Source of the DNA: Alienimonas sp043951915
Lineage (GTDB): Bacteria; Planctomycetota; Planctomycetia; Planctomycetales; Planctomycetaceae
Assembly (NCBI RefSeq): GCF_043951915.1
Contig: NZ_JBINJD010000001.1
Span: 26,354-90,353, forward strand
DNA length: 64,000 bases
Reading direction: 5' to 3'
Part shown: positions 8,246 to 17,386 of the stretch, one piece after another
Layout: the number at the start of each line of letters is the position of its first letter
Numbering within the stretch: position 1 is the first letter of the stretch
Translations under genes and position numbers: made by a program
Notes under the pieces: generated by a model
The model's input: only the letters and a program-made list of their open reading frames with translations
What the model was told of the DNA's origin: nothing
Databases searched by the model: none

Positions 8246-10066
8246 TCACCGGGCGGCCCCCGCCCAGTGATCGCGGCGGCCGGGCTGCTGAGGACGCACC
8301 AGCGCCACGCGGTCGTCCGGCTCGGCCCGGCCGGCCCGGGTGCGTTCCACCTCGTCCCGGAGGAAGTTTTCGACGTCGCGGGCCAGCTCCAGCCCCTCGG
8401 CGTGGGCGGCGACGCCCTCGCACCCGGGCAGGTCCAGCCGGCCGGCGAGATCTTTCAGTTCGGGGATGACGTGCGGCGTGACGCTGATCTGCCGGATGCC
8501 GAGGCCCAACAGCAGCGGGAGGAATTTCGGATCGCTGCTCATCTGCCCGCACACCGTCACCGGCACGTCGTGCCGGGCCGCGGCCTCGACGATCAGGCGG
8601 ATCAGCCGGAGCACCGACGGGTCCGCGGCGGAATAGAGCGTCGCCAGGTCCGGGTCGGCCCGGTCCGCGGCGAGGGTGTACTGGATCAGGTCGTTCGTCC
8701 CGACGCTGAAGAAGTCGACCTCCCGGGCGAAGTCGTCCGCCCGCAACGCGGCGCTGGGCACTTCGACCATCATTCCCACCGGCAGATCGCGGCGGAACGG
8801 GACGCCCTCCTCTTCGAGGTCCTCCATCACGTCGGCCAGCACCATCTTCGCCTGCCGGAGCTCCAGCAGCGTGCTGACCAGCGGGAACATCACACGCACG
8901 TCCCCGCAGACGCTGGCCCGCAGGATGGCCCGCAGTTGGGTTTTGAAGGACGGCAGGTTCTGCAAACTCAGGCGGATGCTGCGCAGGCCCAGGGCGCTGT
9001 CGAGGTGCCCGGCGACGCCCCGCCGCATGCTGTCGGTCAGCTTGTCGGCGCCGAGGTCCATCGTGCGGATGACGACCGGCCGCCCCTGCATCGCGGTGAC
9101 GACTTTGCAGTAGGCCTCGTAGTGCTGCTCCTCGGTCGGCTCCGCGTCGCCCTGCAGGTAGAGGAACTCCGTTCGGTACAGGCCCACGCCGTCGCTGCCG
9201 CGGTCGGTGCAGTGGCCGACCTCCTCGGGGAACTCGATGTTCCCCATGATGTAGACCCGCTCCCCTTCGCGGGTGCGGGGCTGCACGTCCCGGTAGGTCT
9301 GCAGCCGGATCGACTCCGTCCGGCGGGCCTCCGCCCGGCGGCGATAGTCGGCGAGGGTCTCCTCGTCCGGGTCGATCAGCAGTTCGCCCCGCTGCCCGTC
9401 GACGATGACGGTCTCGCCGCCGGCCACGTCCGACAGGAACCGCCCCACGCCGACGACCGCCGGCAGCTCCAGGGCCCCGGCGAGGATCGCCGTGTGGCTC
9501 GTCCGGCCGCCGCCTTCGGTGACGAAGGCGAGAATCTTGGAACGGTCGAGCGACGCCGTCTCGCTGGGCGTCAGGTTCTTCGCCAGCAGGACGACCGGGT
9601 GGGTGAGGTTCTTCAGCTCGTCCCGGCCCTGGCCGAGCAGCTCCCGGAGGACCCGTTTTTCCAGGTCGAACAGGTCGGCGGCCCGCTCCGCCATTTGCGG
9701 GTTGCCCATCTCCTGCAGGGCTTTTGTGTACTTGCGGATCACCCGGCTGGCGGCGAATTCCGGGGAGTAGCTCTTCTTGCGGATGTAGGTCCGCACCTCT
9801 TCCCGGAAGCTGGCGTCCCGCGCGAGCTGTCCGTGGGCGGCGAAGATGGCGCCGTACTGCGCCCCGAGCCGGTCGACGGCGATCTGTTCGTTCTGGCCGA
9901 TCTCCTCCGCGACCCGCTCCAGCGCCCGATCCAGTCGATCCAGTTCGGATTCGACCGCGTCGACCCGCACGTATTGGCTGGGGATCCGGAACGTCTCCAC
10001 GCCCAGCACAACAGCAGGGCCCACGGCCACTCCCGGGGAGACGGCGATCCCTCGCTTGAGCAGCAT
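8246..10066 (-). CDS. ptsI: Phosphoenolpyruvate-protein phosphotransferase (PTS Enzyme I)
   Basis: 606 residues, slightly longer than the usual 575. The phosphohistidine motif GGGRTSHTAILA lies near residue 190. The PEP-binding C-terminal barrel has GVGLYRTEFLY near 300, MDLGADK near 340, FFSVGTNDLIQYT near 465 and the catalytic-cysteine motif VCGQMSSDP near 510. It transfers phosphate from PEP to HPr. The last 30 residues are basic and low complexity. It is the last gene of hpf-ptsN-ptsH-ptsI, but a 263-base gap separates it from ptsH, so it may have its own promoter. No membrane EIIB/EIIC genes occur in the window. Confidence 0.95.
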   Translation of the reverse strand: MLLKRGIAVSPGVAVGPAVVLGVETFRIPSQYVRVDAVESELDRLDRALERVAEEIGQNEQIAVDRLGAQYGAIFAAHGQLARDASFREEVRTYIRKKSYSPEFAASRVIRKYTKALQEMGNPQMAERAADLFDLEKRVLRELLGQGRDELKNLTHPVVLLAKNLTPSETASLDRSKILAFVTEGGGRTSHTAILAGALELPAVVGVGRFLSDVAGGETVIVDGQRGELLIDPDEETLADYRRRAEARRTESIRLQTYRDVQPRTREGERVYIMGNIEFPEEVGHCTDRGSDGVGLYRTEFLYLQGDAEPTEEQHYEAYCKVVTAMQGRPVVIRTMDLGADKLTDSMRRGVAGHLDSALGLRSIRLSLQNLPSFKTQLRAILRASVCGDVRVMFPLVSTLLELRQAKMVLADVMEDLEEEGVPFRRDLPVGMMVEVPSAALRADDFAREVDFFSVGTNDLIQYTLAADRADPDLATLYSAADPSVLRLIRLIVEAAARHDVPVTVCGQMSSDPKFLPLLLGLGIRQISVTPHVIPELKDLAGRLDLPGCEGVAAHAEGLELARDVENFLRDEVERTRAGRAEPDDRVALVRPQQPGRRDHWAGAAR

Positions 10067-10329
10067 TTGCGGGTGGAAGGGCAGGGGGACGGGGCCGGAG
10101 CCGGTGGGACCCCGAAAGCAGGAGTGTACAGCCGGCGAGACGGGGGCGGCAGTCCGCAGCCGGCCGGGCCGCCGACCGAGTCCTCAAAAGCGGCGACCGC
10201 CCCGAAAGTCGACCGCCGGCCACTTCGGAACCGCCCGCTTCCCGGGTCTCGCGGAGGCGCCCCCTCCCTCGGGCGTGCCGCGGAACGCCGTCCGCCGGGG
10301 CCGGGGCCGGCGGAGACGCGGCGTCGGAT

Positions 10330-10632
10330 CTACTCCGGGTTCGTCGCCGCGATGAGGTCGGCGATTTCGTCGACGGCCCGCCGGGCCTCCGGGCCCTTGG
10401 CGGTCACGGTCACCTCGTCGCCGCAGGCGGCGGCGAGCGTCAGCAATTGGATCATCGCCTTGGCGTCCGCGGAGGCGTCCCCCTTCGTCACCGTGACGGC
10501 GCACGGGTAGCCGGCCGCTTTCTGCGTCACGAGGGTGATCGGACGCAGGTGCAGCCCGTCCGGACTGCCGACTTGGACGGTCCGGGTCGCTACGTCGTCC
10601 GCCTGTTCGGCGGGGTTCCTCTCGTCGGCCAT
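10330..10632 (-). CDS. ptsH: HPr-like phosphocarrier protein
   Basis: 100 residues from the ATG at 10632. The active-site histidine is His28 in GSPDGLHLRPITLVTQKA. The position equivalent to regulatory Ser46 is Ala59 in ADAKAMIQLLTLAA, so HPr-kinase control is not possible at this site. The C-terminal helix DEIADLIAA is typical. An upstream in-frame region rich in Pro/Arg overlaps the ptsN end and is not taken as coding. It accepts phosphate from Enzyme I and probably donates it to the EIIA-type protein encoded just upstream. Confidence 0.9.
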   Translation of the reverse strand: MADERNPAEQADDVATRTVQVGSPDGLHLRPITLVTQKAAGYPCAVTVTKGDASADAKAMIQLLTLAAACGDEVTVTAKGPEARRAVDEIADLIAATNPE

Positions 10633-10759
10633 CGTCTCGGGGGTGAAGGCGAACCGCGTGCGCTGGGGGCCGCCGGTCTCGGTGAAGGTCGTCGCGGCCG
10701 AACGCCGCCGCGGGCGACCGATCCTGCTCGGAGGGGGCGGTGGAACGGGCGGGGAGGGC

Positions 10760-11233
10760 CTAGCTGATGCGGCCTTCATCCGCCTCGCGGAGCAGCTCCA
10801 CGACTTCCTCGGCGGTCTGGGCCTGCTTGAGGAAGTTGCAGAAGGTGTCGTTCTTGAGATGACGGGACACCGTCTCCAACGCCCGCAGGTGATCGCGGGT
10901 GTTCTCCGGCGGGCTGACCAGCAGGATCATGATGTAGACCGGCTCGCCGTCGAGACTGGCGAAGTCGATCCCCTCGTGCACCAGACCGACGGTGGCCGTC
11001 AGCCGGTCCACCGCAGGATGCTTGGTGTGCGGGACGGCGACGCCGTTGCCGATCCCCGTGGACCCCAGTTCCTCCCGCTTCAGCACGGCGGCGACGATCG
11101 CCGGCTCCTCGTCACCCGGCAGTTTGCCGGAGTTCTTGAGCGAGGCGACCAACTGGGCAATGGCGTCTTCCTTCCCGGCCGGCTTGAGATCGGGAACGAT
11201 GGCGTCGGTACAGACGAAGTCGAGCAAGTTCAT
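10760..11233 (-). CDS. ptsN: PTS EIIA (fructose/nitrogen-regulatory, PtsN-like) domain protein
   Basis: 157 residues from the ATG at 11233. The EIIA-Fru/Ntr fold is shown by AVLKREELGSTGIGNGVAVPHTKHP, where the His of VPHTKH is the phosphorylation site, and by DGEPVYIMILLVSPPE and HLRALETVSRHL. As there are no sugar-specific EIIB/C genes nearby and hpf precedes it, a regulatory PTS-Ntr role is more likely than sugar import. The proteobacterial rpoN-hpf-ptsN-npr cluster is similar, but rpoN is absent here. Confidence 0.88.
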   Translation of the reverse strand: MNLLDFVCTDAIVPDLKPAGKEDAIAQLVASLKNSGKLPGDEEPAIVAAVLKREELGSTGIGNGVAVPHTKHPAVDRLTATVGLVHEGIDFASLDGEPVYIMILLVSPPENTRDHLRALETVSRHLKNDTFCNFLKQAQTAEEVVELLREADEGRIS

Positions 11234-11360
11234 GGCGACGGGTGCGGTTCGGGGCCGCGGGGGAGACGCCGGGAGGGCGGGGGAGTACGGAAGGATAAAG
11301 GAGGAGGCTCGGGACGGAACGAGGCTCAAACCGAAATCGGCCTCGAAACCGAAAGCGGAC

Positions 11361-11813
11361 TCAGGACTCGGAGGGCGGTTGGGCGACGCCGCCCGGCGGG
11401 GCGGAGAGCTCAGCCTCGCTGGCGGCCGGGGGCAGGCCCACGTCGTCGTCCTCGTCGCCCTCGTCGTCCTCCTCGTCGAATGGGTTGCCGGCGACCTGAC
11501 GGGCGGACGGGTCGCCGTGGTGCTCCTGAATCCGCTTCTTGTAGCGGCGGAGCTGCCGCTCCATCTTATGCAGGCAGGACTCGAACGTCGGCGTGACCTC
11601 GGTCCCCTCGCAGTGGGCGGTGAAGTCGTGCTTGTGCTCCGCGTCGACCAGCATTTCAACGCGAACCCGGTCGCCGGCGTGCTCGAACTCCACGGTGACG
11701 AGGATCTCCGTCACCCGCTCAAACAGGTGCACCAGCTTGTCGCACTTGCCCGTGATAAAGTCACGGGTGGCGTCGTTGAGCTGGCCGTGACGGACGGCGA
11801 TCTTGGTTTGCAC
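11361..11813 (-). CDS. hpf: Short ribosome hibernation promoting factor (HPF/RaiA family)
   Basis: 150 residues from a GTG at 11813. The first 100 or so residues are the S30AE/RaiA domain: MQTKIAVRHGQLN at the start, FERVTEILVTVEFE, VEMLVDAEHKHDFTA and a basic helix KMERQLRRYKKRIQEHH. These bind the 30S decoding centre. The long-HPF dimerisation domain is absent; instead there is an acidic tail (EEDDEGDEDDD) and a Pro/Ala-rich end. It is the first gene of the hpf-ptsN-ptsH-ptsI group. Confidence 0.9.
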   Translation of the reverse strand: MQTKIAVRHGQLNDATRDFITGKCDKLVHLFERVTEILVTVEFEHAGDRVRVEMLVDAEHKHDFTAHCEGTEVTPTFESCLHKMERQLRRYKKRIQEHHGDPSARQVAGNPFDEEDDEGDEDDDVGLPPAASEAELSAPPGGVAQPPSES

Positions 11814-12036
11814 CGGGGCGTTCTTTCCTCGGCCGGGCGAGCCGGTCCGCCGTCCGCGGCGGCCGGGCCGAAACGGCCGCCGCGAACGCAGTGGGATCCG
11901 CAGTCGGGATCCCGCGGGGCCGGCGACGCGGCCGGCGGCCGCCGGACGGTCCGGGAGGGGTTTCGGAGTCTATCGACGCCGCATGAATCCGCAACGCCGC
12001 CCGCCGGTCCCGCCGCACGCCGCGCCGAGCGGGCTC

Positions 12037-12342
12037 TCAGAAGGAGTCCACGGAACCGGAACGCGTCCGCGTCGCCCAATGCTCGTCGGCGGCGGCCGGC
12101 AGCGGGGCGGCCTCGGGCGCGAGCACCGGCAGGTCGTCCCAGTGGCCGACGAACTGCACGTCGGTCTCAGCGCCCCCCGCAGGGGCCGCGGGGAGAACCG
12201 ACGCCGGCGGCGGAGCGTCGACCACGGCGCTCCCGCCGGCGGACCGGCACCCCACGCAGGCCCCGCTGAGCGTCACGCCCGCCAACGTCGCCGCCACGGC
12301 CGCGAGGCTCAACGGGCGGCGGCGGCGAGCGGGGAACGACAT
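12037..12342 (-). CDS. Small putative lipoprotein of unknown function
   Basis: A 101-residue frame starting at the ATG at 12342. It has an Arg-rich n-region (FPARRRRP), a hydrophobic stretch LAAVAATLAGVTL and LSGAC as a plausible lipobox (Cys29). The rest is Pro/Ala-rich with GHWDDLPVLAPEA. I recognise no domain. Such short secreted proteins are common in planctomycetes. It stands between hpf and the RNase P RNA with its own spacing. No strong ribosome-binding site is visible, so coding status is moderately supported. Confidence 0.5.
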   Translation of the reverse strand: MSFPARRRRPLSLAAVAATLAGVTLSGACVGCRSAGGSAVVDAPPPASVLPAAPAGGAETDVQFVGHWDDLPVLAPEAAPLPAAADEHWATRTRSGSVDSF

Positions 12343-12534
12343 GCGGGCGGCGAACGGGAGCGGACAGACCGGGAAGTGTCGTTATCGACCACGCCGGGAG
12401 CGTCGCCCAACCCCCGCGGTCGCTTCGCTCCCGAACGGACCGTCCGCCGCGGCCCAACCGCTACATCCGCACGCGTCGTCATCGCCCCGCCGGCCCGGGC
12501 GGGTTCGGGCGCAATCCGGGACGGAAAAGAAGAA

Positions 12535-12978
<444 letters not shown>

Positions 12979-12984
12979 ACAGGC

Positions 12985-12990
12985 AGTCTA
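12985..12990 (-). promoter_or_regulatory. Candidate -10 element for rnpB
   Basis: TAGACT on the minus strand ends six bases before the P1-defined 5' end of the RNA, where a -10 box should lie. No good -35 hexamer is present at 16-18 bases. Confidence 0.4.
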
Positions 12991-13108
12991 ACCGATCGCC
13001 GGGGGTGAACCATCCTCACGCCGCTGGGGTCCGCCCCCGTGGCGTCAGCGGACGAGGCGCGTATTCTGCCCTCCCCCCGCCCGTTTCGCCCGCCGTGCCC
13101 GACGCCCG

Positions 13109-13618
13109 ATGCCTGCCGACCTGCTGGGAGAACTCACCCCCACCGGCGGCGGCGACCCGATCCCGCTGCGCCGCTCGCCGCTGGTCGTCGGCCGCAGTTC
13201 GCGGTGCGACGTCGTGCTGCCGTTCAACAACGTCTCCGGCAAGCACTGCGAATTGACGCTCAAGGACGGCTACTGGCACGTCGCGGACCTCGGCAGCCGC
13301 AACGGCATCCGCGTCGACGGCAACCGCTGCATGGAAAGCGCCCTGCCGCCGGGCACGCTGCTGCGGATCGCCAAGCACGAGTATGAGATCGCCTACACCC
13401 CCGCCGGCGACGGGCCGGTTCCGGAGGTGATGGGCGGCAACCAGTTCGGCGGCAGCCTAATGCAGCTCGCCGGTCTGGAGAAGCCGGAACGCCCCCCGGC
13501 CGATCGGGATCGGACCCGCTCCAAACCGAAGACGTACGCCCCCTACGCCCCCCCGGCCGACGACGACGAGGAGGAGGACGAGGCCCTCCGCATGCTGCTG
13601 GGGAACGACGATGACTGA
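13109..13618 (+). CDS. FHA-domain protein
   Basis: 169 residues. The forkhead-associated fold occupies about residues 15-100: LVVGRSSRCDVVLPFNNVSGKHCEL followed by DLGSRNGIRVDGNRC, giving the GR, S-x-x-H and NG residues of phosphothreonine-binding FHA domains. The tail is charged (PADDDEEEDEALRMLLGND). It is probably a cytosolic reader of Ser/Thr kinase phosphorylation; no kinase gene is in the window. The stop is 24 bases before rsgA, suggesting one transcript. Confidence 0.85.
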   Translation: MPADLLGELTPTGGGDPIPLRRSPLVVGRSSRCDVVLPFNNVSGKHCELTLKDGYWHVADLGSRNGIRVDGNRCMESALPPGTLLRIAKHEYEIAYTPAGDGPVPEVMGGNQFGGSLMQLAGLEKPERPPADRDRTRSKPKTYAPYAPPADDDEEEDEALRMLLGNDDD

Positions 13619-13642
13619 CGCCCGCCCGCACCTCCCTCGCTG

Positions 13643-14914
13643 ATGGCTCACAAACGCTCCGGGAAAGGTTCGGGCAAGAAGGTCCGGCTCGAGTTCCGCA
13701 AGAACCGCGGCAACCGCACCCGCGTCAACGATCTCACCCGAGACGCCGCCCCCGCCGCCGTGGTCGGCGGGGAAGAGACCGAACCGGAGGAACTGGACGC
13801 CCTCACCGGCACGGAGCGGCTCTCCGGCAAGGGGGATCTCTCCCGCCGCCGCACCGTCGTCGCCGAGGAGCGCGACGGCCAACTGATCCGCGACGTGGAC
13901 GTCGCCGGCTGCCTCGCCGGGCGCGTCGTCTCCGCAATCGGCCTGCACTGTCTGGTCGAGACGGAGGACGCGGAGGGGCAACAGGGCGGCGAACGCTACG
14001 AGTGCACTGTTCGCCGGGTGCTGCGGACCCTCGCCCGGGACGGCCGCAACGCCGTCGTCACCGGCGACCGGGTGCTGATCCGCCCGCAGGAGGCCGCCGG
14101 CGTCCGCGAGACGGAAGGGGGGGAGGAAAAAAAGATGGCCGTCGTGGAGCGAGTCGAACCGCGACACGGCGTGATCTCCCGGGAGCACAAGAACCGGGAG
14201 CACGTGCTGGTCGCCAACGTCGATCAGGTGGTCATTGTCGCCAGCGCCGCCGACCCGCCGCTCAAACCGGCCCTGATCGACCGCATGCTCGTCAGCGCGG
14301 AAAAAGGCGAAGTGGGGGCGGCGATCGCAATCAACAAGTGCGACCTGCCGGACGCGGACCGGTCGCGGCTGGAAGACCTGGCGGCTCTGTACGAATCCCT
14401 CGGCTATCCCACCGTCCTCGCCAGCGCCCGCACCGGCGAGGGGGTGGACCGCATTCGCACGCTGCTGGCCGGTTCGCAGAGCGTCGTCGCCGGGCAGAGC
14501 GGCGTCGGCAAAAGCTCCCTGCTGAACGTCGTGGAGCCCGGTTGGAGTTTGCGGGTGGGCGAAGTCAGCGGCTGGACCGGCAAAGGCCGCCACACCACCC
14601 GCCGGGCGATCCTCCTTCGCCTCACCGCCGGCGGGGCCGGCGACCGCGAGTCTGGGGACGACGGGGCCAGGAACGACGGGGCCGGCTGGGTCGCAGACAC
14701 CCCCGGCGTCCGTCAGTTCGCCCTTTGGGACGTCGCGGACTTCGAGGTGGAAGCGTACTTCCGCGAATTCCAGCCTCACATCCCGCACTGCAAGTACCCC
14801 GACTGCACCCACACCCACGAGGACGGCTGCGCGGTGAAGGCCGCCGTACTGGACGGGGCGATCAGCCGGCAGCGCTACGACAGCTACGTGCGGATCATCA
14901 GCGGGACGGAGTGA
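13643..14914 (+). CDS. rsgA: Small ribosomal subunit biogenesis GTPase RsgA
   Basis: 423 residues, longer than the usual 300-350. The circularly permuted GTPase order is visible: G4 NKCD near 234, G1 GQSGVGKSSLL near 290, then G3 DTPGV near 353. The zinc motif CKYPDCTHTHEDGC follows near 380. An OB-fold precedes the GTPase domain. The extra length is a basic N-terminus (MAHKRSGKGSGKKVRLEFRK), an acidic linker, and a Gly/Asp insertion just before G3 (GDRESGDDGARNDGAG). RsgA assists late 30S maturation. It probably shares a transcript with the FHA gene. Confidence 0.94.
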   Translation: MAHKRSGKGSGKKVRLEFRKNRGNRTRVNDLTRDAAPAAVVGGEETEPEELDALTGTERLSGKGDLSRRRTVVAEERDGQLIRDVDVAGCLAGRVVSAIGLHCLVETEDAEGQQGGERYECTVRRVLRTLARDGRNAVVTGDRVLIRPQEAAGVRETEGGEEKKMAVVERVEPRHGVISREHKNREHVLVANVDQVVIVASAADPPLKPALIDRMLVSAEKGEVGAAIAINKCDLPDADRSRLEDLAALYESLGYPTVLASARTGEGVDRIRTLLAGSQSVVAGQSGVGKSSLLNVVEPGWSLRVGEVSGWTGKGRHTTRRAILLRLTAGGAGDRESGDDGARNDGAGWVADTPGVRQFALWDVADFEVEAYFREFQPHIPHCKYPDCTHTHEDGCAVKAAVLDGAISRQRYDSYVRIISGTE

Positions 14915-14942
14915 CGGCCGTCCGGCGGCGCCGCAGGCAATT

Positions 14943-16376
14943 TCAGTCCGCGGCGATGCAATAGAGGCGGTCCTGCCGGTCCGCCCCCCGGCCGCTGGCG
15001 GAGCGGATCAGCAGCGCGTCCCCGACGACCGCCGGGCTGGCGTAGCACTCCTCGCCGAGTTGATTCTCCGCCAGCTTCTCGAATCCCTCCGACGTCGCCC
15101 GGTAGACGGTGGTGACGCCCGCGACGCTGGTTTGCAGCACCCGGACGTCCTCCCCGGTTCCCACCGCCACCGGCGAGGCTCGGAACAGCGGCTTGGAGAT
15201 GCGGGTCTTCCACAGGGTCTCGCCGGTCCCGGCGTCGTAACACCAGGTGCGGCCGTCGTCGCCGGTCATGTAGACGTACCCGTCGAAGATCAGCGGGCTC
15301 GGCACGTAGGCTTTGTCGCGGTTCCGCCAGGCGACGGTCGGCTCGGTCTCGCCGGCCCGCGGCGGGAAGACGGCCAGCGTCTCCGAGCCGGGATACCCGC
15401 CGGAGGCGAGGACCACCGGCCGCGGCGCCCCGTCGACCAGCGCCAGTCCGCAGGTCGGCGAGCCGGCCACGGTTTCGGTCACGCCGGCCACCGACCACAG
15501 CGGCGATCCGTCGGCCGGGTCGTAGGCGTCGAGGGCGTCGTTCCCCGCCATGACGAGCGTGTCCTGCCCGTTCAGCGAGGCGATCAGCGGGGTGCCGTAG
15601 GTGTCCTGCGGCTCCCGCGGCGTCCGCCAGCGGACTTGGCCCGTCTCCCGGTCCAGCGCCACCAGATAGCCGGGGCCGAGGTTGTCCCCGGCGACGATCA
15701 CGGCGGAGCCGTACAGTACCGGGCTCGCGCCGTAACCGTGCTTCATCTCGAAATTGCCGACCCGCTCCTCGCCCCACAGCTTCTCCCCGTCGACCGTCCA
15801 CGCCGACGCCCACAGCGCCCCGTCGTGCAGGTGCGAGACGTACACGACCCCGTCGGCGACCGCCGGCGTGGTGGAGGCGTGCGTCCCCTCATTGTGCATC
15901 TGCCGGAGCGGGAGCGACCCGGACGCGACCTCCCGCCGCCAAAGTTGTTCCCCGCTGGCGAGGTCGTAGGCGAGCAGGAGTTGCGTCTGCGTCTCCTCGT
16001 CCGCGGCGGTCAGAAACACACGACCGCCGTCGACGACCGGGGACGAGTTGCCGCGACCGGGCACGTCGACGGCCCAGCGGACGTTTTTCTCCTCGCCCCA
16101 CTCGGTCGGTGGGTTCGTGCCGACGCCGACGCCGGTGCGGTTCGGCCCGCGAAACTGCGGCCAACCGATCTCCGGCGTCGGCACGGCCGGCGCCGCGGGG
16201 TCGAACGCCGCGACGGCCGGTCCCGCGGCTGCGTCGCTCACGGCTTCGATCCGCCCGCCGGTCTCGTCGACGGTCACAGGCTCGACCGGCTCCCCGCCCG
16301 GCCCGCAGCCGGCACAGGCCGCAAGCCCCGTCAGCAGGGCGGGGAACAGGGGGAGACGACGGAGGGGAATCGACAC
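14943..16376 (-). CDS. PQQ-type beta-propeller lipoprotein (BamB-like repeats)
   Basis: 477 residues from a GTG at 16376. A lipoprotein signal is present: FPALLTGLAACAGC with the lipobox cysteine at about residue 21-24. PQFRGPNRTGVG near residue 72 is a hallmark of the planctomycetal PQQ-like repeat family. Repeated propeller blades follow, with motifs such as YDLASGEQLWRREV, LDRETGQVRWRTP and YDAGTGETLWKTRI. It is anchored to a membrane on the periplasmic side. The enzymatic dehydrogenase residues are not evident, so a scaffold role like BamB is as likely as catalysis. It is convergent with rsgA. Confidence 0.85.
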   Translation of the reverse strand: MSIPLRRLPLFPALLTGLAACAGCGPGGEPVEPVTVDETGGRIEAVSDAAAGPAVAAFDPAAPAVPTPEIGWPQFRGPNRTGVGVGTNPPTEWGEEKNVRWAVDVPGRGNSSPVVDGGRVFLTAADEETQTQLLLAYDLASGEQLWRREVASGSLPLRQMHNEGTHASTTPAVADGVVYVSHLHDGALWASAWTVDGEKLWGEERVGNFEMKHGYGASPVLYGSAVIVAGDNLGPGYLVALDRETGQVRWRTPREPQDTYGTPLIASLNGQDTLVMAGNDALDAYDPADGSPLWSVAGVTETVAGSPTCGLALVDGAPRPVVLASGGYPGSETLAVFPPRAGETEPTVAWRNRDKAYVPSPLIFDGYVYMTGDDGRTWCYDAGTGETLWKTRISKPLFRASPVAVGTGEDVRVLQTSVAGVTTVYRATSEGFEKLAENQLGEECYASPAVVGDALLIRSASGRGADRQDRLYCIAAD

Positions 16377-16564
16377 GCGGCACCGGGGGCGGAGAAGGCG
16401 ACGACTCCTGATCCTAGAGAACCCCGCCGGCCGGGCGAGCCCGCAGCGATCGGCGGCGCGGGCGAGGGATGAGGAGGGTTGTGGACCGCGAAGGCCCCGC
16501 TCCGCTTGCCGCGGCCGGCTCCAACGGTCACCGTCCCGCTCCTCACCCCCGACGGAGCAGCCCC

Positions 16565-17281
16565 ATGGACGCTGAAGACGACTCCCCCCCGCTGAAGACC
16601 CTCACCCGCCCCCAGCGGAGGGTGGTCGGTACGCTGATCGAAAAGGGCCTCACCACGCCCGGCTCCTACCCGCTGACGCTCAAGGCGGTCGTCACCGGGT
16701 GCAACCAGAGTTCCAACCGCGACCCGGTGACGAACTACACCGAGGGGGCGGCGCTGGAAACGCTGGACGACCTCGCCGAGCTGGGCCTCGTCGCCGAGGT
16801 CCACACCGCCGGCGGTCGGGCGGCGAAGTACCGGCACCTAGTTCGCAAGAAGTTGACGATCACCGAGCCGCAGATCGCCGTGCTGGCCGAGCTGATGCTC
16901 CGCGGCCGGCAGACCTTGGGCGAATTACGGGCCCGGGCGTCGCGGATGGTGCCGATCCCCTCGCTGGACGAACTGCGGGAGGCGGTGGACGGCTTGATGG
17001 AGATGGGCTTCGTCTCCGCCGACGGCCCGCTCGAGCGGCGGGGGGCGACGGTCGACCACGCCCTCTACCCGCCGGACGAAGCGCCGCCCGCCGCCCCCGC
17101 CGCGGGCGAACCGGCCGCGGCCTCCCGCCAAACGGGCGCTCCGGCCGTCGACGCCGAGGAACTCGCGTCGCTTCGGGAGGCGAACGAGGAGCTGCGGAGC
17201 GATCTGGCGGAACTGACCGACCGCGTCGCCCGGCTGTCGGAGGCGTTGGACGACCTGCGGCGGGATCTCGGCGTCGCCTGA
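16565..17281 (+). CDS. YceH/DUF480 family protein
   Basis: 238 residues from the ATG at 16565. The DUF480 core is clear: LTRPQRRVVGTLIEKGLTTPGSYPLTLKAVV, GCNQSSNRDPV, then a second winged-helix-like half with LAELMLRGRQTLGELRARASRM. The C-terminus has a coiled coil (ELASLREANEELRSDLAELTD) typical of longer members. The family consists of tandem winged-helix domains, suggesting nucleic-acid or protein binding, but no function is established. It appears monocistronic. Confidence 0.88.
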   Translation: MDAEDDSPPLKTLTRPQRRVVGTLIEKGLTTPGSYPLTLKAVVTGCNQSSNRDPVTNYTEGAALETLDDLAELGLVAEVHTAGGRAAKYRHLVRKKLTITEPQIAVLAELMLRGRQTLGELRARASRMVPIPSLDELREAVDGLMEMGFVSADGPLERRGATVDHALYPPDEAPPAAPAAGEPAAASRQTGAPAVDAEELASLREANEELRSDLAELTDRVARLSEALDDLRRDLGVA

Positions 17282-17386
17282 GCCGCTGCGGAGGCGGCGC
17301 CGGACCGACTGATTCGCCCCCCGCGCCCGCGAAAATGTCGCCGACGCCGTAAGATGGGGCGAACGACGCCTCATTCTCGGTCCCGC

